Shown here one piece after another: positions 20,536 to 29,613 of a DNA stretch of 59,241 nt. The stretch's first letter is position 1. Each line of letters begins with the position of its first letter. The stretch is taken from positions 1 through 59,241 of IMG/VR virus record IMGVR_UViG_3300025098_000044; one strand, 5' to 3'. Origin of the DNA: a virus. The notes under the pieces are model-generated. The model saw only the letters and a program-made list of their open reading frames with translations, was not told the DNA's origin and did no database searches. Both the position numbers and the translations under genes were made by a program.

Positions 20536-22331
20536 GTACTTATTACGAAGAGAAGGTGGTAGACCCACCAGTGGGTGATCCAATACCTTTTAAATTAAAC
20601 TACTCACCCAGAGCTTATGAGTTACCAGGTCAACCTATCTCGGTAGATAAATCGGGTACAGTTGCGGCTAGACAAGTCGGGGGTGGGGTTCCCCGCAAAC
20701 CTTTTAGGGTTACCGCTATAACCGAAGCCGCCAAACCAGCCACAGTAACCGCGGGAGCTTTACCTGAAAAACCATTTAGTATTTCTGTACTTACCAGTGT
20801 TGACGCTCCTGACTCCGTAACCGTAGTCGCCGCTCCTCGTAAACCAAATACAGTTTCAGTCCAAGCTGATCCTATTAAACCCGCAAGCGTAACTGCGGAT
20901 GCGATGCCTTTTGCCCCTACTTCCGTAGTTGCAGAATCAGATCCTAAAAAACCTATATCTGTAGATGCTGATTATATACCTCATGCACCCGCAAGTGTAA
21001 CTGCGGATGCGATACCTTTTGCCCCTACTTCCGTAGTTGCAGAATCAGATCCTAAAAAACCTATATCTGTAGATGCTGATTATATACCTCATGCACCGGC
21101 TATCGTTGAAGTAAACGCAATGCCTATTGCTCCTGTTGGCGTTGCAGCTTTTTCTGATCCCAAAAAACCTATATCTGTAGATGCTGATTATATACCTTAT
21201 GCTCCTTCATCCGTAGATGCCGATTACATCCCCTATGCACCGTCTGTTGTATCCGTTAATGCAGATCCTAAACAACCTTTAACAGTAGACGCCGATTACA
21301 TACCTTACGGCCCAGCATCAGTTTCAGCTGGCCAGGTACCAACCGTTCCTTCTTTAGTAGAAGCCGGCTTAATCCCCGAAGCTCCATCCACAGTTTCCGT
21401 ACTAGCAGCTCCTAGACAACCTAGCCTAGCCTATGCATTTGAGCCGTTTGTTGTAGAAATAATGGAAACAGAAGCTGAGATTAGGGCTAGACCTGCTAGT
21501 ACGCCCGAAGGAACTGTTGCATTTGGAACAGACACTAAGAAACTATATGTGTTCAATCAAACAGGAATGGATTCATGGGGTGCATTTGCAGAAGACGGTT
21601 TCTTTAGAACATCTGCATATGTTCCAATGAAATCCGCAAGATTTGAGGGACATCCAACTAATGATTACGGTATTGCGACTAATATAAATAGATTAAACGG
21701 TAACACATGGACTAAGGAATCCCCCACCACAATGTCAGGGTTTTTAAAGTTTACCGGGTGGGGAGGTGATCCGTCACCTTTTGGTACTAGTGGATTGCAT
21801 CCGGGTACTACATGGAACCCTGCAAGGGGCTCGTATTCTGATGGATTTCATGTAAACTCATCGGGGCGAGCTTATATGTGGTTTGGAGGTGGTCAACGAT
21901 GGATAACTAAAGACTCTGTTGCTCTTTATTTAGTGCAAAACACTTGGTATCACTTTGCATATACTCACGACGGTTCAACTTTAAGATGTTTTTTAAATGG
22001 AGATGAGGTATTCCCATCAACTCCAAACCAAACTTCTAGAAGGATAGCAATTCCTCAAATTTATGTATCAAAAGGTCGTTGGAATCAATCAATGTTTGGA
22101 ATGGTGGATCAAGTAGCATTTTGGGACAGTGTTTTAGATCAAACCACAATACAGAGTATCGCTAGTGGCGACAGAAACACCACCCTTACATACAATCCGT
22201 TAGCTTACTACTCTATGGATACCGAATCCAACGACACAGTCCCTGATACAAGCGGAAACTCTCAGCCTGACATGTACATGATACAAGACAATGCATCGGG
22301 TGCTGATCTTGTAGAAGAGGAGCCTAACTAG
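20532..22331 (+). CDS. Repeat-stalk protein with LamG/concanavalin-like lectin domain
   Basis: A 599-residue protein starting at GTG 20532 (GTGA overlap). Residues ~1-300 are a long series of units of the form P-K-K-P-I-S-V-D-A-D-Y-I-P-x-A-P-x-S-V, predicted to form an extended stalk. Then comes GTVAFGTDTKKLYVFN, a phrase common at junctions in phage appendage proteins. The last ~200 residues resemble a LamG jelly-roll domain (NTWYHFAYTHDGSTLRCFLN, QVAFWDSVLDQTTIQSIASG, YNPLAYYSMD). A surface-binding appendage is the best reading. Which glycan it binds cannot be told. Confidence 0.7.
   Translation: MSTYYEEKVVDPPVGDPIPFKLNYSPRAYELPGQPISVDKSGTVAARQVGGGVPRKPFRVTAITEAAKPATVTAGALPEKPFSISVLTSVDAPDSVTVVAAPRKPNTVSVQADPIKPASVTADAMPFAPTSVVAESDPKKPISVDADYIPHAPASVTADAIPFAPTSVVAESDPKKPISVDADYIPHAPAIVEVNAMPIAPVGVAAFSDPKKPISVDADYIPYAPSSVDADYIPYAPSVVSVNADPKQPLTVDADYIPYGPASVSAGQVPTVPSLVEAGLIPEAPSTVSVLAAPRQPSLAYAFEPFVVEIMETEAEIRARPASTPEGTVAFGTDTKKLYVFNQTGMDSWGAFAEDGFFRTSAYVPMKSARFEGHPTNDYGIATNINRLNGNTWTKESPTTMSGFLKFTGWGGDPSPFGTSGLHPGTTWNPARGSYSDGFHVNSSGRAYMWFGGGQRWITKDSVALYLVQNTWYHFAYTHDGSTLRCFLNGDEVFPSTPNQTSRRIAIPQIYVSKGRWNQSMFGMVDQVAFWDSVLDQTTIQSIASGDRNTTLTYNPLAYYSMDTESNDTVPDTSGNSQPDMYMIQDNASGADLVEEEPN
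20881..21096 (+). repeat. 108-bp tandem repeat in stalk gene
   Basis: Two almost identical in-frame 108-bp (36-codon) units begin at 20881 and 20989. Degenerate third and further copies are recognisable as the repeated PISVDADYIP phrase to about 21310. Near identity of the first two implies a recent duplication or ongoing homogenisation. Confidence 0.85.
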
Positions 22332-22353
22332 TCTTTAATTAAATAATTTTATC

Positions 22354-23442
22354 ATGAGCACAATATCATCAGTTTTATCAACAGCAAAACCTGTAGACCC
22401 CAACCCCGGATCTCTTTTCTATTTCACCGACACCAATCAGATTGGGATATATCAAGGTAACGGTACTTACTATATGTATAATCGAGACACTCTTGCATAC
22501 TCTTCAGGTGGTGAAGAACAATTAAACTATATTGACGGTTTATTTAGCGACTCTAGCTCAGATTATTATGTATCAACTACACCGAAATTTCATTATGATG
22601 CTGAATTTGTAAACGGTATTGAGCCAACCGCTCTAACAGAGGACTTTGACTTTGGGAGTGAATGGGCTTTTTACACATCCGGAAATAAGGGTTGGAGAAA
22701 CCGAGGGTCGTCTGATAGAGAAATAGCCTCGCCACATGTTTCAATTACTCCGCTTGGAAGGATGCAATGGGATAGTGAATTAAGAGCTGTTTACATAGCT
22801 AGTGGTAGTCTTATTTCGGGACCGGGTAATCCGGGGGATCCTGCAAACTCAAGCTATACTTTTAATGCAGATAAAAAGTGGACAATATTCATGGTCGCAA
22901 TTCCTGCCTCTTCAGGTAAGTTCATGGCGTTTGGTCACTCAAGTAATGGCGACTACTCACCTTTCGCTATTGCTCCGGGGGCAGGTCAAACCACTATGGG
23001 TGGTAAAAAAAATTGGGGCTTGGATGCAAACAATACTCAAGCATCAGATACGATAGTAGGAAATCGTTTGTCGCTTTATGTAGCACAGTGCGAAGGAATT
23101 AATGGATATGCTAATTGGTACACTCCTTCAAGCGAATCTGCTACAACTGATTCTGAAGGAAGGCTTAGACCGCATGTCACAATTACTGCAAATAATTATA
23201 CTACACAAACAAATATATTTGGAACCGGACAGGGTCTTTATGCTAATTCTAATAAGTGGTGTGAAATAATTGTATATGACGGAGATATTACTCAGGAAGA
23301 GATGGATGTAACTACTAGGTATTTGTACAATAAATACACTAACCGCATTCACTCAAATTTTGGGGCTACTAATAAAATTATTTATAACGACCCAACCACA
23401 TGGAAACTATTTAAGAAAAATGTGCACTACACCGCGACTTAA
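22354..23442 (+). CDS. Putative tail appendage protein with lectin-like fold
   Basis: A 362-residue protein beginning with a short fibre-junction segment (PGSLFYFTDTNQIGIYQGN), similar in kind to the one in the upstream lectin gene. The rest has beta-rich character with a KKWTIFMVAIPASSGKFMAF core, and near the end EIIVYDGDITQEEMDVTTRY. This matches the closing strand and helix of concanavalin-like/LamG domains in phage proteins. It is probably a host-surface-binding appendage. There is no SD motif before the ATG. Confidence 0.55.
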   Translation: MSTISSVLSTAKPVDPNPGSLFYFTDTNQIGIYQGNGTYYMYNRDTLAYSSGGEEQLNYIDGLFSDSSSDYYVSTTPKFHYDAEFVNGIEPTALTEDFDFGSEWAFYTSGNKGWRNRGSSDREIASPHVSITPLGRMQWDSELRAVYIASGSLISGPGNPGDPANSSYTFNADKKWTIFMVAIPASSGKFMAFGHSSNGDYSPFAIAPGAGQTTMGGKKNWGLDANNTQASDTIVGNRLSLYVAQCEGINGYANWYTPSSESATTDSEGRLRPHVTITANNYTTQTNIFGTGQGLYANSNKWCEIIVYDGDITQEEMDVTTRYLYNKYTNRIHSNFGATNKIIYNDPTTWKLFKKNVHYTAT

Positions 23443-23489
23443 AATACAACCACTAGAAATTTACCTTATTAACCCTTATTTTAAAAACT

Positions 23490-23828
23490 ATGGCAACAGT
23501 ACAAATATCATTCACAGATGCTTCTAATAACGAAACATCATTTAAAGTTTTCAGAAGCGACAACGGCGCGAGCGCTCAAAACGACGATACGAAAAAAATC
23601 GGAGATATAACTTATGTTGGATCCGATTGGCAAATCGCAGCAGCGAATAGCTTTGCTTCCGTAACTTTATATAGTAAACCAGCCTCAGGCTCAGGCCCAG
23701 ATGCTCAGGGACAGCAGTTCTCAGTAAGATATGAAGAAAGTGATTCTGGCGATTATAAATACGGAGTAGTAGCCTCAAACGATATCGGAGATTCAGATCT
23801 TACAGAAAGTTCAGTTGTATCGGTTTAA
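23490..23828 (+). CDS. Fibronectin type III-like single-domain protein
   Basis: A 112-residue protein with the strand pattern of an Fn3 domain: ISFTDASNNETSFKVFRS at the start and YKYGVVASNDIGDSDLTESS at the end, the latter the typical Fn3 F-G hairpin. Such domains decorate virions or space out fibre modules. A second single-domain Fn3-like gene lies at 45249, and the protein at 42977 starts with a comparable domain. Confidence 0.65.
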   Translation: MATVQISFTDASNNETSFKVFRSDNGASAQNDDTKKIGDITYVGSDWQIAAANSFASVTLYSKPASGSGPDAQGQQFSVRYEESDSGDYKYGVVASNDIGDSDLTESSVVSV

Positions 23829-23843
23829 GGGTAAAATCGTGTC

Positions 23844-24050
23844 GTGGCTAACCCAATTAAAGTATTAACAGGGCCACCCGTTCCCGATATAAATCCAAAC
23901 ACCCCCGCTACTGAATCGGTTAAATCTTACATAGACCGGTTACTTAGCTATTATACTACAAAAACGGATTTTTCGGAAAATTCTACTACGACCACTTGCT
24001 ATGTATTAGACGGTGGCGACTCTGGAAGTCAGCCGTGCGATGATTCATGA
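23844..24050 (+). CDS. Small hypothetical virion-region protein
   Basis: A 68-residue protein, GTG start, coupled by ATGA to the next gene. It begins with a proline-rich stretch (GPPVPDINPNTPATESVKSY) that may be a linker, followed by a short helix and a polar C-terminus with two cysteines. No family is recognised. Confidence 0.5.
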   Translation: MANPIKVLTGPPVPDINPNTPATESVKSYIDRLLSYYTTKTDFSENSTTTTCYVLDGGDSGSQPCDDS

Positions 24051-24280
24051 GTGTGTCCATAAGAATTCGTCGGGATACCGAGGCTCGGTGGCTCGAAAAT
24101 GACCCCGTACCCCATCAAGGTGAGCTGTGTATGGACATTACGAATCATAAAATCAAACTAGGCGACGGCTTCAATGAATGGAGCAAACTACCATACATGG
24201 AATCGAGCGGAGTTGACGCACTCAGAGAAGAGTACGGAAATGAAACCGATTTCACTATTAACTACGAACTGTTTAAATAA
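24047..24280 (+). CDS. Mtd N-terminal-like / fibre attachment domain protein
   Basis: A 77-residue protein with the pattern IRRDTEARWLENDPVPHQGE, then a KIKLGDGFNEWSKLPY phrase. This is the signature of the short N-terminal domain of major-tropism-determinant-like and phage hyaluronate-lyase-like fibre proteins, which anchors fibres to the baseplate. Here the domain is a separate small gene, suggesting an adaptor between the tail and the fibre proteins encoded just downstream. Confidence 0.65.
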   Translation: MSVSIRIRRDTEARWLENDPVPHQGELCMDITNHKIKLGDGFNEWSKLPYMESSGVDALREEYGNETDFTINYELFK

Positions 24281-24288
24281 TAACTATT

Positions 24289-24927
24289 ATGTCAGACCCA
24301 ACAACAATTTTAGGAAAAGTCGGTAAGAAAGTCGGAGAAGAATTAAAAACCTTCCGAACAACTAGCGACAACACATACGCGACGCAAGTATCATTAGGCA
24401 CAACAGCATCGGTAGCATCTAGTAATGCAGAAGCTATTGTTAGTTTATCAAGCAACATAGGTAGTGTTTCTGGTGTAGCTAACGCTACTAAAGTGTCTTT
24501 AGACAACTACCGTACAGGTAGTTATGTTTTCCAACTTTTAAATGCAACAAGAGCTGAGACTACTGGTGATTTAACCGTAGGAGGTGATCTTACTGTTAAT
24601 GGAACAACCACAACGATAAATACTCAGACACTTGAAGTTGAAGATAACATCATCGAAGTTAACTTAGCATCTGATGGAACAGAAACAGCTCAAACCGCCG
24701 GTATTGAAGTTAACCGAGGAGATGGTGAAGATAAAGCTCAAGTACTTTGGAATGACGGAGACGGAGAGTTTCAATTATTAAAAGGATCTTCCGATGCTTC
24801 TCTTGATGTGGGCAGTGTGGATGCCGAAGAAGTATTAATACCATCAGGCGGTAATATTAAAATAAACAGCGTTTCACTTGGAGATTACTCACTATTCGCG
24901 AGTGCCCTCGATACAGCAAAAGCGTAA
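24289..24927 (+). CDS. Tail fibre-type protein with intertwined beta repeats
   Basis: A 212-residue protein. The N-terminal half is helical and Ser/Ala/Val-rich, probably a trimeric coiled coil. The C-terminal half carries GDLTVGGDLTVNGTTTTINT and VEDNIIEVNLASDG, a pattern very common in phage tail fibre shafts. It lies between the Mtd-N-like gene and the larger fibre gene, consistent with a multi-protein fibre. Confidence 0.7.
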   Translation: MSDPTTILGKVGKKVGEELKTFRTTSDNTYATQVSLGTTASVASSNAEAIVSLSSNIGSVSGVANATKVSLDNYRTGSYVFQLLNATRAETTGDLTVGGDLTVNGTTTTINTQTLEVEDNIIEVNLASDGTETAQTAGIEVNRGDGEDKAQVLWNDGDGEFQLLKGSSDASLDVGSVDAEEVLIPSGGNIKINSVSLGDYSLFASALDTAKA

Positions 24928-24930
24928 GAT

Positions 24931-25251
24931 GTGGCTTCGATTCTCGCACAGATCGGTACTAAGGTAGGGACTGAGTTAAAGTCCTTATCTACTCGTATTG
25001 ATAATATTGGGGGTGTCAGTTTAACTGACAATTACTCAGAGCTTACATTTGACGAAGGTCTGCTTACAGCATTGACCACATGGACTAATAGTGGAAAAGG
25101 GACAAAGGTTTCTTCAAAAGCGTTTACATATACAGACGGTAATCTGACAAGCGTAGTCGAAAAAGACGGCTCAGATGTCACTACTCTCACCAAGACCTTA
25201 ACATACGACGCAGAGGGTAACCTTGCATCAATTACGAAGGATTACGCATAA
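24931..25251 (+). CDS. Putative short fibre-associated protein
   Basis: A 106-residue protein starting at GTG 24931. Its N-terminus (ILAQIGTKVGTELKSLSTRI) closely parallels that of the upstream fibre gene (ILGKVGKKVGEELKTF), so the two probably share an assembly motif. The C-terminal half (KTLTYDAEGNLASITKDYA) resembles a YD/RHS-type beta-hairpin unit. The last base overlaps the next ATG. Confidence 0.5.
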   Translation: MASILAQIGTKVGTELKSLSTRIDNIGGVSLTDNYSELTFDEGLLTALTTWTNSGKGTKVSSKAFTYTDGNLTSVVEKDGSDVTTLTKTLTYDAEGNLASITKDYA

Positions 25252-27632
25252 TGGCACTCACAACTCCATATAAATCTGGCTCAATATCTAGTGTAAATGG
25301 AACTAGTCTAGTAGGCACTGGTATTACATTTGCGTCAACGGATGTTGGTAGGCTTATTATCCTCACCAATGGCAATGGAAAACTTCAGCATAGAAAAATT
25401 GTAACCTATACATCAGCAACAGAAGTTGAAGTTGACCATGCATGGAATACGACTCCTTGGCTTGATACTGTCCAAGATGCTGAACCAAGTACAGGGGATT
25501 CATTTGTAGTTTCTTATCTCCAATCTGACTCTGCATTCACTGGAGAAACTCAAGTTACAGATAGTGGCGAGCAGGTAAGAATTGATGGTATTAATCTTAG
25601 TGGGGGTGCGTATGTTCATTTCACGAATAAGCAAGTAGACCTCAACTCAAGCTATATTAGGATTGGTCTAGGTGCTGGAATGATTTTTGGATGGTATAAG
25701 TACATTGCTGGAGAGGATGCACAAGTTACTGATTCGTGTCATATTATTGATGACTCTCTAGGTGTTGTGTCAAATTATCCTCCCTCGTGGGGAACTGGTG
25801 GCACTGAATTTGGTATGCTCGATATTTATGGAGGTACAATTCTCGTAGATGAAGGCCCAGTCTTTTGGCGATTGTATTGCAATGATGGAGCGAATAAAGT
25901 GCAATCACGAATCATTAATGCCCAATCTTTTGGCGAATATGGTATCGGCTGTCGAGTAGATGGAAATCGCTCAATTTTCATAGCAACCATCGTTGGTACT
26001 AACAATGTTAATAGTGCTTGTAATGCTCGGACTGCGGTGAGTAGGATTTCCATAACTGCGATTGACTCACTTCAAGCAGGGTATGTTTGGTTGCATTCTA
26101 CACAAGGAGGAGCAAGCGGACGATTAATTTTCCCACGATTAAACAGCTTAGACAGAGTAATTCGTTCAAACAACAGCGGAAACTCGGGAAATAAAGTAAT
26201 GGAGGTCATTGCTAAAAAGTCAGAAGTAGACCAAATCCCTGTTTTTATCCAAGGCGGAGGCAGCGTAAATGGAACTCACACTTTTAGATATGGAAACTTA
26301 TTGAAACCTAAATATGTGGATGATTCCAATTCTGTAGTTACAGACACAATCAAAACCGCAGTAATTGATTCGACTGACACTATTGTCGATACCGAAAATG
26401 TTACCACAGGTTCTAGGTCTGAATTATTTATTCGTCATTCTGACATAGCCACAAGGGATGGTAACATGGTGCTAGAGAATAGTGATGGAACTTTACCATC
26501 CTATGTTACAAAATATGCTCCCTATGAGTTAAATAGCTTCTTGTTTGGTAAGCAGATAAATTCTGCAATTGTCACGGCTGAAGATTTCTACGGAACAACT
26601 CAGACATTACTAAATGACCTAGTGCTCACCGAAACTGATAAAGCTACTATTGATGCCTATACAGAAATTGATACACCACAGAAGTTTTACGACAGAGCAA
26701 ATGCCTACCTTTATGACAACTATGCAGGCGAGTCTTCAACTTTGGTGTCTAGGGATGGTAACACAATAAATGCAGGCACTTATGATGTAGTGCTGAGTAG
26801 TTCAGCAACTGAAGTGCTTTCTTTAAGTAGTAACACTCTCACCATTAAGTCATCTGCTTTTATTGGAAACATTACAACAAGCGGAGCCGTAACTTTAGAT
26901 AATACAGATTTCGGAGGCACAATTGTTGATATTAATGGCACGAGGTCATTTGGGTCATATCAGATTAAAAACTTAATAAGTGGTAGTCGTGTACAAATTT
27001 ATAATATTACAACAGGCACAGAGGCTTTTAATAGTATAGTTAACAATGTCATTTTAACTAAAAGTTTTAGCACTGAAATGTCTGAAAATGATGCAATTAG
27101 AATAAGAATTACATATCAAAATTCATCAACTGCAAAAGAACCACAAGAAATCTTAGCAACTTGCAAAACACCCTCTTGGGAGGTTTCCGCAAATCAGCAA
27201 GATGCATTGCAATATAACGATTTCCAACTTGATGGGAGCGAAGTTACAGAAGTTTCTTTAGATTTAGCTAATGGAAAAATTGAAATAGATATTACTGATG
27301 ATGATAACGCTACAACGATTCAAAGGATTGGGGCTTTTTACTATTCGGAATTAATGACTAGTGATGGAATTGCTAATTTATTCGGTGCTGTAAATTGGTT
27401 ATCCGCCAATCAAATTTCCATAGATCAAGACAAGGTTGATTTAAAAATCGACAACAAGAAAAGCGCACCACTAATGCTAACAGGTGGAAGACTTTATAGA
27501 CTAGACGGCTCTACAATTATTTCTAGCACTAGTAATTCGGTTCAAATTGATTACTCACCAGTATATATCACTAATGCTCCATTGATTGAGATAATTGATA
27601 AGAACACAAAACTAATCCCAGCCCTGCTATGA
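25251..27632 (+). CDS. Putative tail spike/fibre protein
   Basis: A 793-residue beta-rich protein at the end of the fibre run. It opens with a small beta domain (GRLIILTNGNGKLQHRKIVT). The body consists of short repeated strands with regularly spaced Ile, Val and Asn, suggestive of a right-handed beta helix. A C-terminal segment of DGSEVTEVSLDLANGKIEID type follows. Spike-like depolymerase or receptor-binding function is possible, but no catalytic signature is visible. The codons look more A/T- and Asn-rich than neighbouring late genes, as is common for exchangeable receptor-binding genes. Confidence 0.55.
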   Translation: MALTTPYKSGSISSVNGTSLVGTGITFASTDVGRLIILTNGNGKLQHRKIVTYTSATEVEVDHAWNTTPWLDTVQDAEPSTGDSFVVSYLQSDSAFTGETQVTDSGEQVRIDGINLSGGAYVHFTNKQVDLNSSYIRIGLGAGMIFGWYKYIAGEDAQVTDSCHIIDDSLGVVSNYPPSWGTGGTEFGMLDIYGGTILVDEGPVFWRLYCNDGANKVQSRIINAQSFGEYGIGCRVDGNRSIFIATIVGTNNVNSACNARTAVSRISITAIDSLQAGYVWLHSTQGGASGRLIFPRLNSLDRVIRSNNSGNSGNKVMEVIAKKSEVDQIPVFIQGGGSVNGTHTFRYGNLLKPKYVDDSNSVVTDTIKTAVIDSTDTIVDTENVTTGSRSELFIRHSDIATRDGNMVLENSDGTLPSYVTKYAPYELNSFLFGKQINSAIVTAEDFYGTTQTLLNDLVLTETDKATIDAYTEIDTPQKFYDRANAYLYDNYAGESSTLVSRDGNTINAGTYDVVLSSSATEVLSLSSNTLTIKSSAFIGNITTSGAVTLDNTDFGGTIVDINGTRSFGSYQIKNLISGSRVQIYNITTGTEAFNSIVNNVILTKSFSTEMSENDAIRIRITYQNSSTAKEPQEILATCKTPSWEVSANQQDALQYNDFQLDGSEVTEVSLDLANGKIEIDITDDDNATTIQRIGAFYYSELMTSDGIANLFGAVNWLSANQISIDQDKVDLKIDNKKSAPLMLTGGRLYRLDGSTIISSTSNSVQIDYSPVYITNAPLIEIIDKNTKLIPALL

Positions 27633-28105
27633 GTAGGGGGTATGTAGCTTTATTCCTAGATGTGTTGCTCATAATAGCGATGATCCTTCTTACGCAATCC
27701 TGCACGATTTCCCAATGGTATCCCGTTGGCGGAGCAGTTATTGGTGGAGCATCAGGCTCAGTTTTAGGACCCGCTGGAGGTGGGATCGGAGCAGGGGTCG
27801 GATATGCAGGCGGAAAAACCGCACAAATGATGTCTGAGAATGAAGATCTCAAAGAAACCGTAGACGCTTTAACTCACGGAGATGTTTCAAAACTTGTTGA
27901 AAAAGGGCTAGAGTCTCAACAGTCGGGTTTTCAAGAATTTACGGGAACTATAAAAAATATACTAACGGTAGCGGGCTCAGTGCTTCTAGCTTACCTTTGT
28001 ATTCCTATTCTACTTGCTAGGAGAAGCGCCCAAAAGGAAGTTCAGAAATGCGTAACCAAGGCACCGTTCCCAGTAAGACCGGTAAGACCATCCGATCACA
28101 AATGA
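27629..28105 (+). CDS. Glycine-zipper membrane protein, possible lysis-related lipoprotein
   Basis: A 158-residue protein with an N-terminal hydrophobic segment ending in LLTQSC, a weak lipobox (residues ~8-25). Next is a glycine-zipper region (GGAVIGGASGSVLGPAGGG), a helical stretch, and a second membrane segment near residues 112-132 (LTVAGSVLLAYLCIPILLA). ATGA-coupled to the spike gene and overlapping the next small membrane-protein gene. Position suggests a lysis or membrane-penetration role; spanin-like or virion membrane function cannot be separated here. Confidence 0.5.
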   Translation: MSRGYVALFLDVLLIIAMILLTQSCTISQWYPVGGAVIGGASGSVLGPAGGGIGAGVGYAGGKTAQMMSENEDLKETVDALTHGDVSKLVEKGLESQQSGFQEFTGTIKNILTVAGSVLLAYLCIPILLARRSAQKEVQKCVTKAPFPVRPVRPSDHK

Positions 28106-28218
28106 AAAACTTTAAATTACTCAAAGACTATTACGGAACATTATCATGCAAAGGGAAACTAATTTTCGCAACAGTGGCACTTGTAGCAGTGTATCTAATA
28201 CTGGACACCATATCATGA
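28102..28218 (+). CDS. Small single-span membrane protein
   Basis: A 38-codon ORF overlapping the ends of both neighbours. It has a charged N-terminus (MKNFKLLKDYYG) and one transmembrane segment (LIFATVALVAVYLILDTI). Coupled starts and membrane topology make it a candidate holin or holin modulator, together with the next gene. The tight overlaps are the main evidence that it is real. Confidence 0.5.
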   Translation: MKNFKLLKDYYGTLSCKGKLIFATVALVAVYLILDTIS

Positions 28219-28370
28219 CGGACAGCACACCAATCATCGGGATGATCGGCACAGGTCTCTCTTTTACATTAGGCCAGTGGAACGATTTAGTCGGGTTAAT
28301 AGCCGGTGTTTTAACATGTGGCTACATGCTTTGGAAACTTTACAGATTTTATAAAAATGAAGAAAAATAA
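28215..28370 (+). CDS. Putative holin-like small membrane protein
   Basis: A 51-residue protein from ATG 28215, chosen over the in-frame ATG 28146 because it forms an ATGA overlap with the preceding stop. It has a first hydrophobic/Gly-rich segment (PIIGMIGTGLSFTLG), a strong transmembrane helix (LVGLIAGVLTCGYMLWKLY) and a positively charged tail. Size and topology fit a class II-type holin. No endolysin gene lies alongside, so the lysis role is inferred only. Confidence 0.5.
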   Translation: MTDSTPIIGMIGTGLSFTLGQWNDLVGLIAGVLTCGYMLWKLYRFYKNEEK

Positions 28371-28500
28371 AAAAGAAGAGTTTAAAACTTGTGCAAGATG
28401 CCCTTACCCAAAAGATTGTAAAAAAGAAGGTAAGTGTAAGCTAAGTAAACCTAAAAAGAAACCGGCAAAACCGGGTAGTTTGAAATTCTACAACAGGTAA
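28357..28500 (+). CDS. Small cysteine motif basic protein
   Basis: A 47-residue protein starting at ATG 28357 inside the end of the previous gene. It carries four cysteines in CARCPYPKDCKKEGKC and a long Lys/Pro tail. The compact four-Cys pattern could bind zinc. Comparable short Cys-Pro-Tyr-Pro proteins occur beside structural genes in other phages; function unknown. Confidence 0.55.
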   Translation: MKKNKKEEFKTCARCPYPKDCKKEGKCKLSKPKKKPAKPGSLKFYNR

Positions 28501-28544
28501 TACAACCGGTTTTCAGACCCGTATAACATTAGTATTGTACGAGA

Positions 28545-29594
28545 ATGGAAGAACAAACCGAGGTGGTTGATTCCCCTCAACAAAACGAATTAAATCTTGC
28601 GGATGTGTCTACTGACGACCTTCGACAAGCATTATCAACGCAGCAGCTTCCCGAAGCTACAGAACAGATTGAACAAGCCGAACCTGAGGGGCAACCCCAA
28701 GAAGAAGCGCCCGTTCAAGAAGAACCAGTAGCCGAAGAGCCTCAAGCACCCGAGGAAACGCCTGTTCCCGAGGAAAGTGAAGAGGATAGGTTGGCTAAAA
28801 GAAGGATTAGACCTAAGAGCGAATTAGACCAGCAAGTCATAGATCTTTACAGATCTGAAGGCTTTAGCGGGACATTTGCGGATGCGTCTAGGATTATCTA
28901 CGGCCAAGAAGTTGCACCGAATCAACCAAACCCGCAACCCGCTCAACAATCAACTGAGCAACCAATTTCAAATTCGTATGAAGGGTTGGCGGAGACTCTG
29001 AACGCCGAAATAGCCGAACTTGAATCGGAAGTTACTCAAGCCGCCGATGACTTAGACACGGTCAAAGCTTTGCAGTTGCAAAGGGAGATCATGAAAAAGG
29101 AATTGGAAGTTAGAGATTTAAACTTCAGAAAAGAACGAGCACAAGAAAAAGCATATGAGGCGCACAGCTCAAACCAGCGTAGTAAAGCTCAAGAGAGTAG
29201 GGATCGTGCATTTGAATCTTACCCAGATCTGTCAGACAAATCTACCGTCTACAGAAAAGAGTTCGATGATTTTGTATCTCAAGCTCAAAATGATGCAGAC
29301 TACGAAGCGGTTTTTCAGTCACCAAGGTGGCCGGAAATGATGGCACATGATTTTGCTGCTAGAAAAGGCTACCAAGCCCCAGCACAAAACGCTTCAAATC
29401 CAGCTCCCGAAATACCAAGGCAAGTCAGCCCTCAGATGGGTAATCAAGCTAAAGTATTAACGACAGGACAAACTGCGCAACCCGCAAACACTCAAATAAC
29501 ACCGGAGTATGTTTCTAACAACATCGGTCAAATGTCCAACGATCAGCTTTATCAGCTTCTAGGACACGATGACGGTAGAAAATTCCTCCGTTAA
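28545..29594 (+). CDS. Putative scaffolding protein
   Basis: A 349-residue protein immediately upstream of the capsid gene. The first ~90 residues are extremely acidic and Gln/Pro-rich (QEEAPVQEEPVAEEPQAPEE). A short ordered domain follows (DQQVIDLYRSEGFSGTFADA), then a long predicted coiled coil (~145-220), and a Pro/Gln-rich tail ending with a small helical segment. This is classic scaffold composition and position: it would direct capsid assembly from inside the prohead and be lost before packaging. No protease gene is apparent nearby. Confidence 0.7.
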   Translation: MEEQTEVVDSPQQNELNLADVSTDDLRQALSTQQLPEATEQIEQAEPEGQPQEEAPVQEEPVAEEPQAPEETPVPEESEEDRLAKRRIRPKSELDQQVIDLYRSEGFSGTFADASRIIYGQEVAPNQPNPQPAQQSTEQPISNSYEGLAETLNAEIAELESEVTQAADDLDTVKALQLQREIMKKELEVRDLNFRKERAQEKAYEAHSSNQRSKAQESRDRAFESYPDLSDKSTVYRKEFDDFVSQAQNDADYEAVFQSPRWPEMMAHDFAARKGYQAPAQNASNPAPEIPRQVSPQMGNQAKVLTTGQTAQPANTQITPEYVSNNIGQMSNDQLYQLLGHDDGRKFLR

Positions 29595-29613
29595 CTATTA
29601 AATATTAATTATC

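Noticed and set aside
28146-28214. Upstream start for the holin-like protein
   Set aside because: The extension overlaps the preceding membrane-protein gene, while ATG 28215 makes a perfect ATGA junction.
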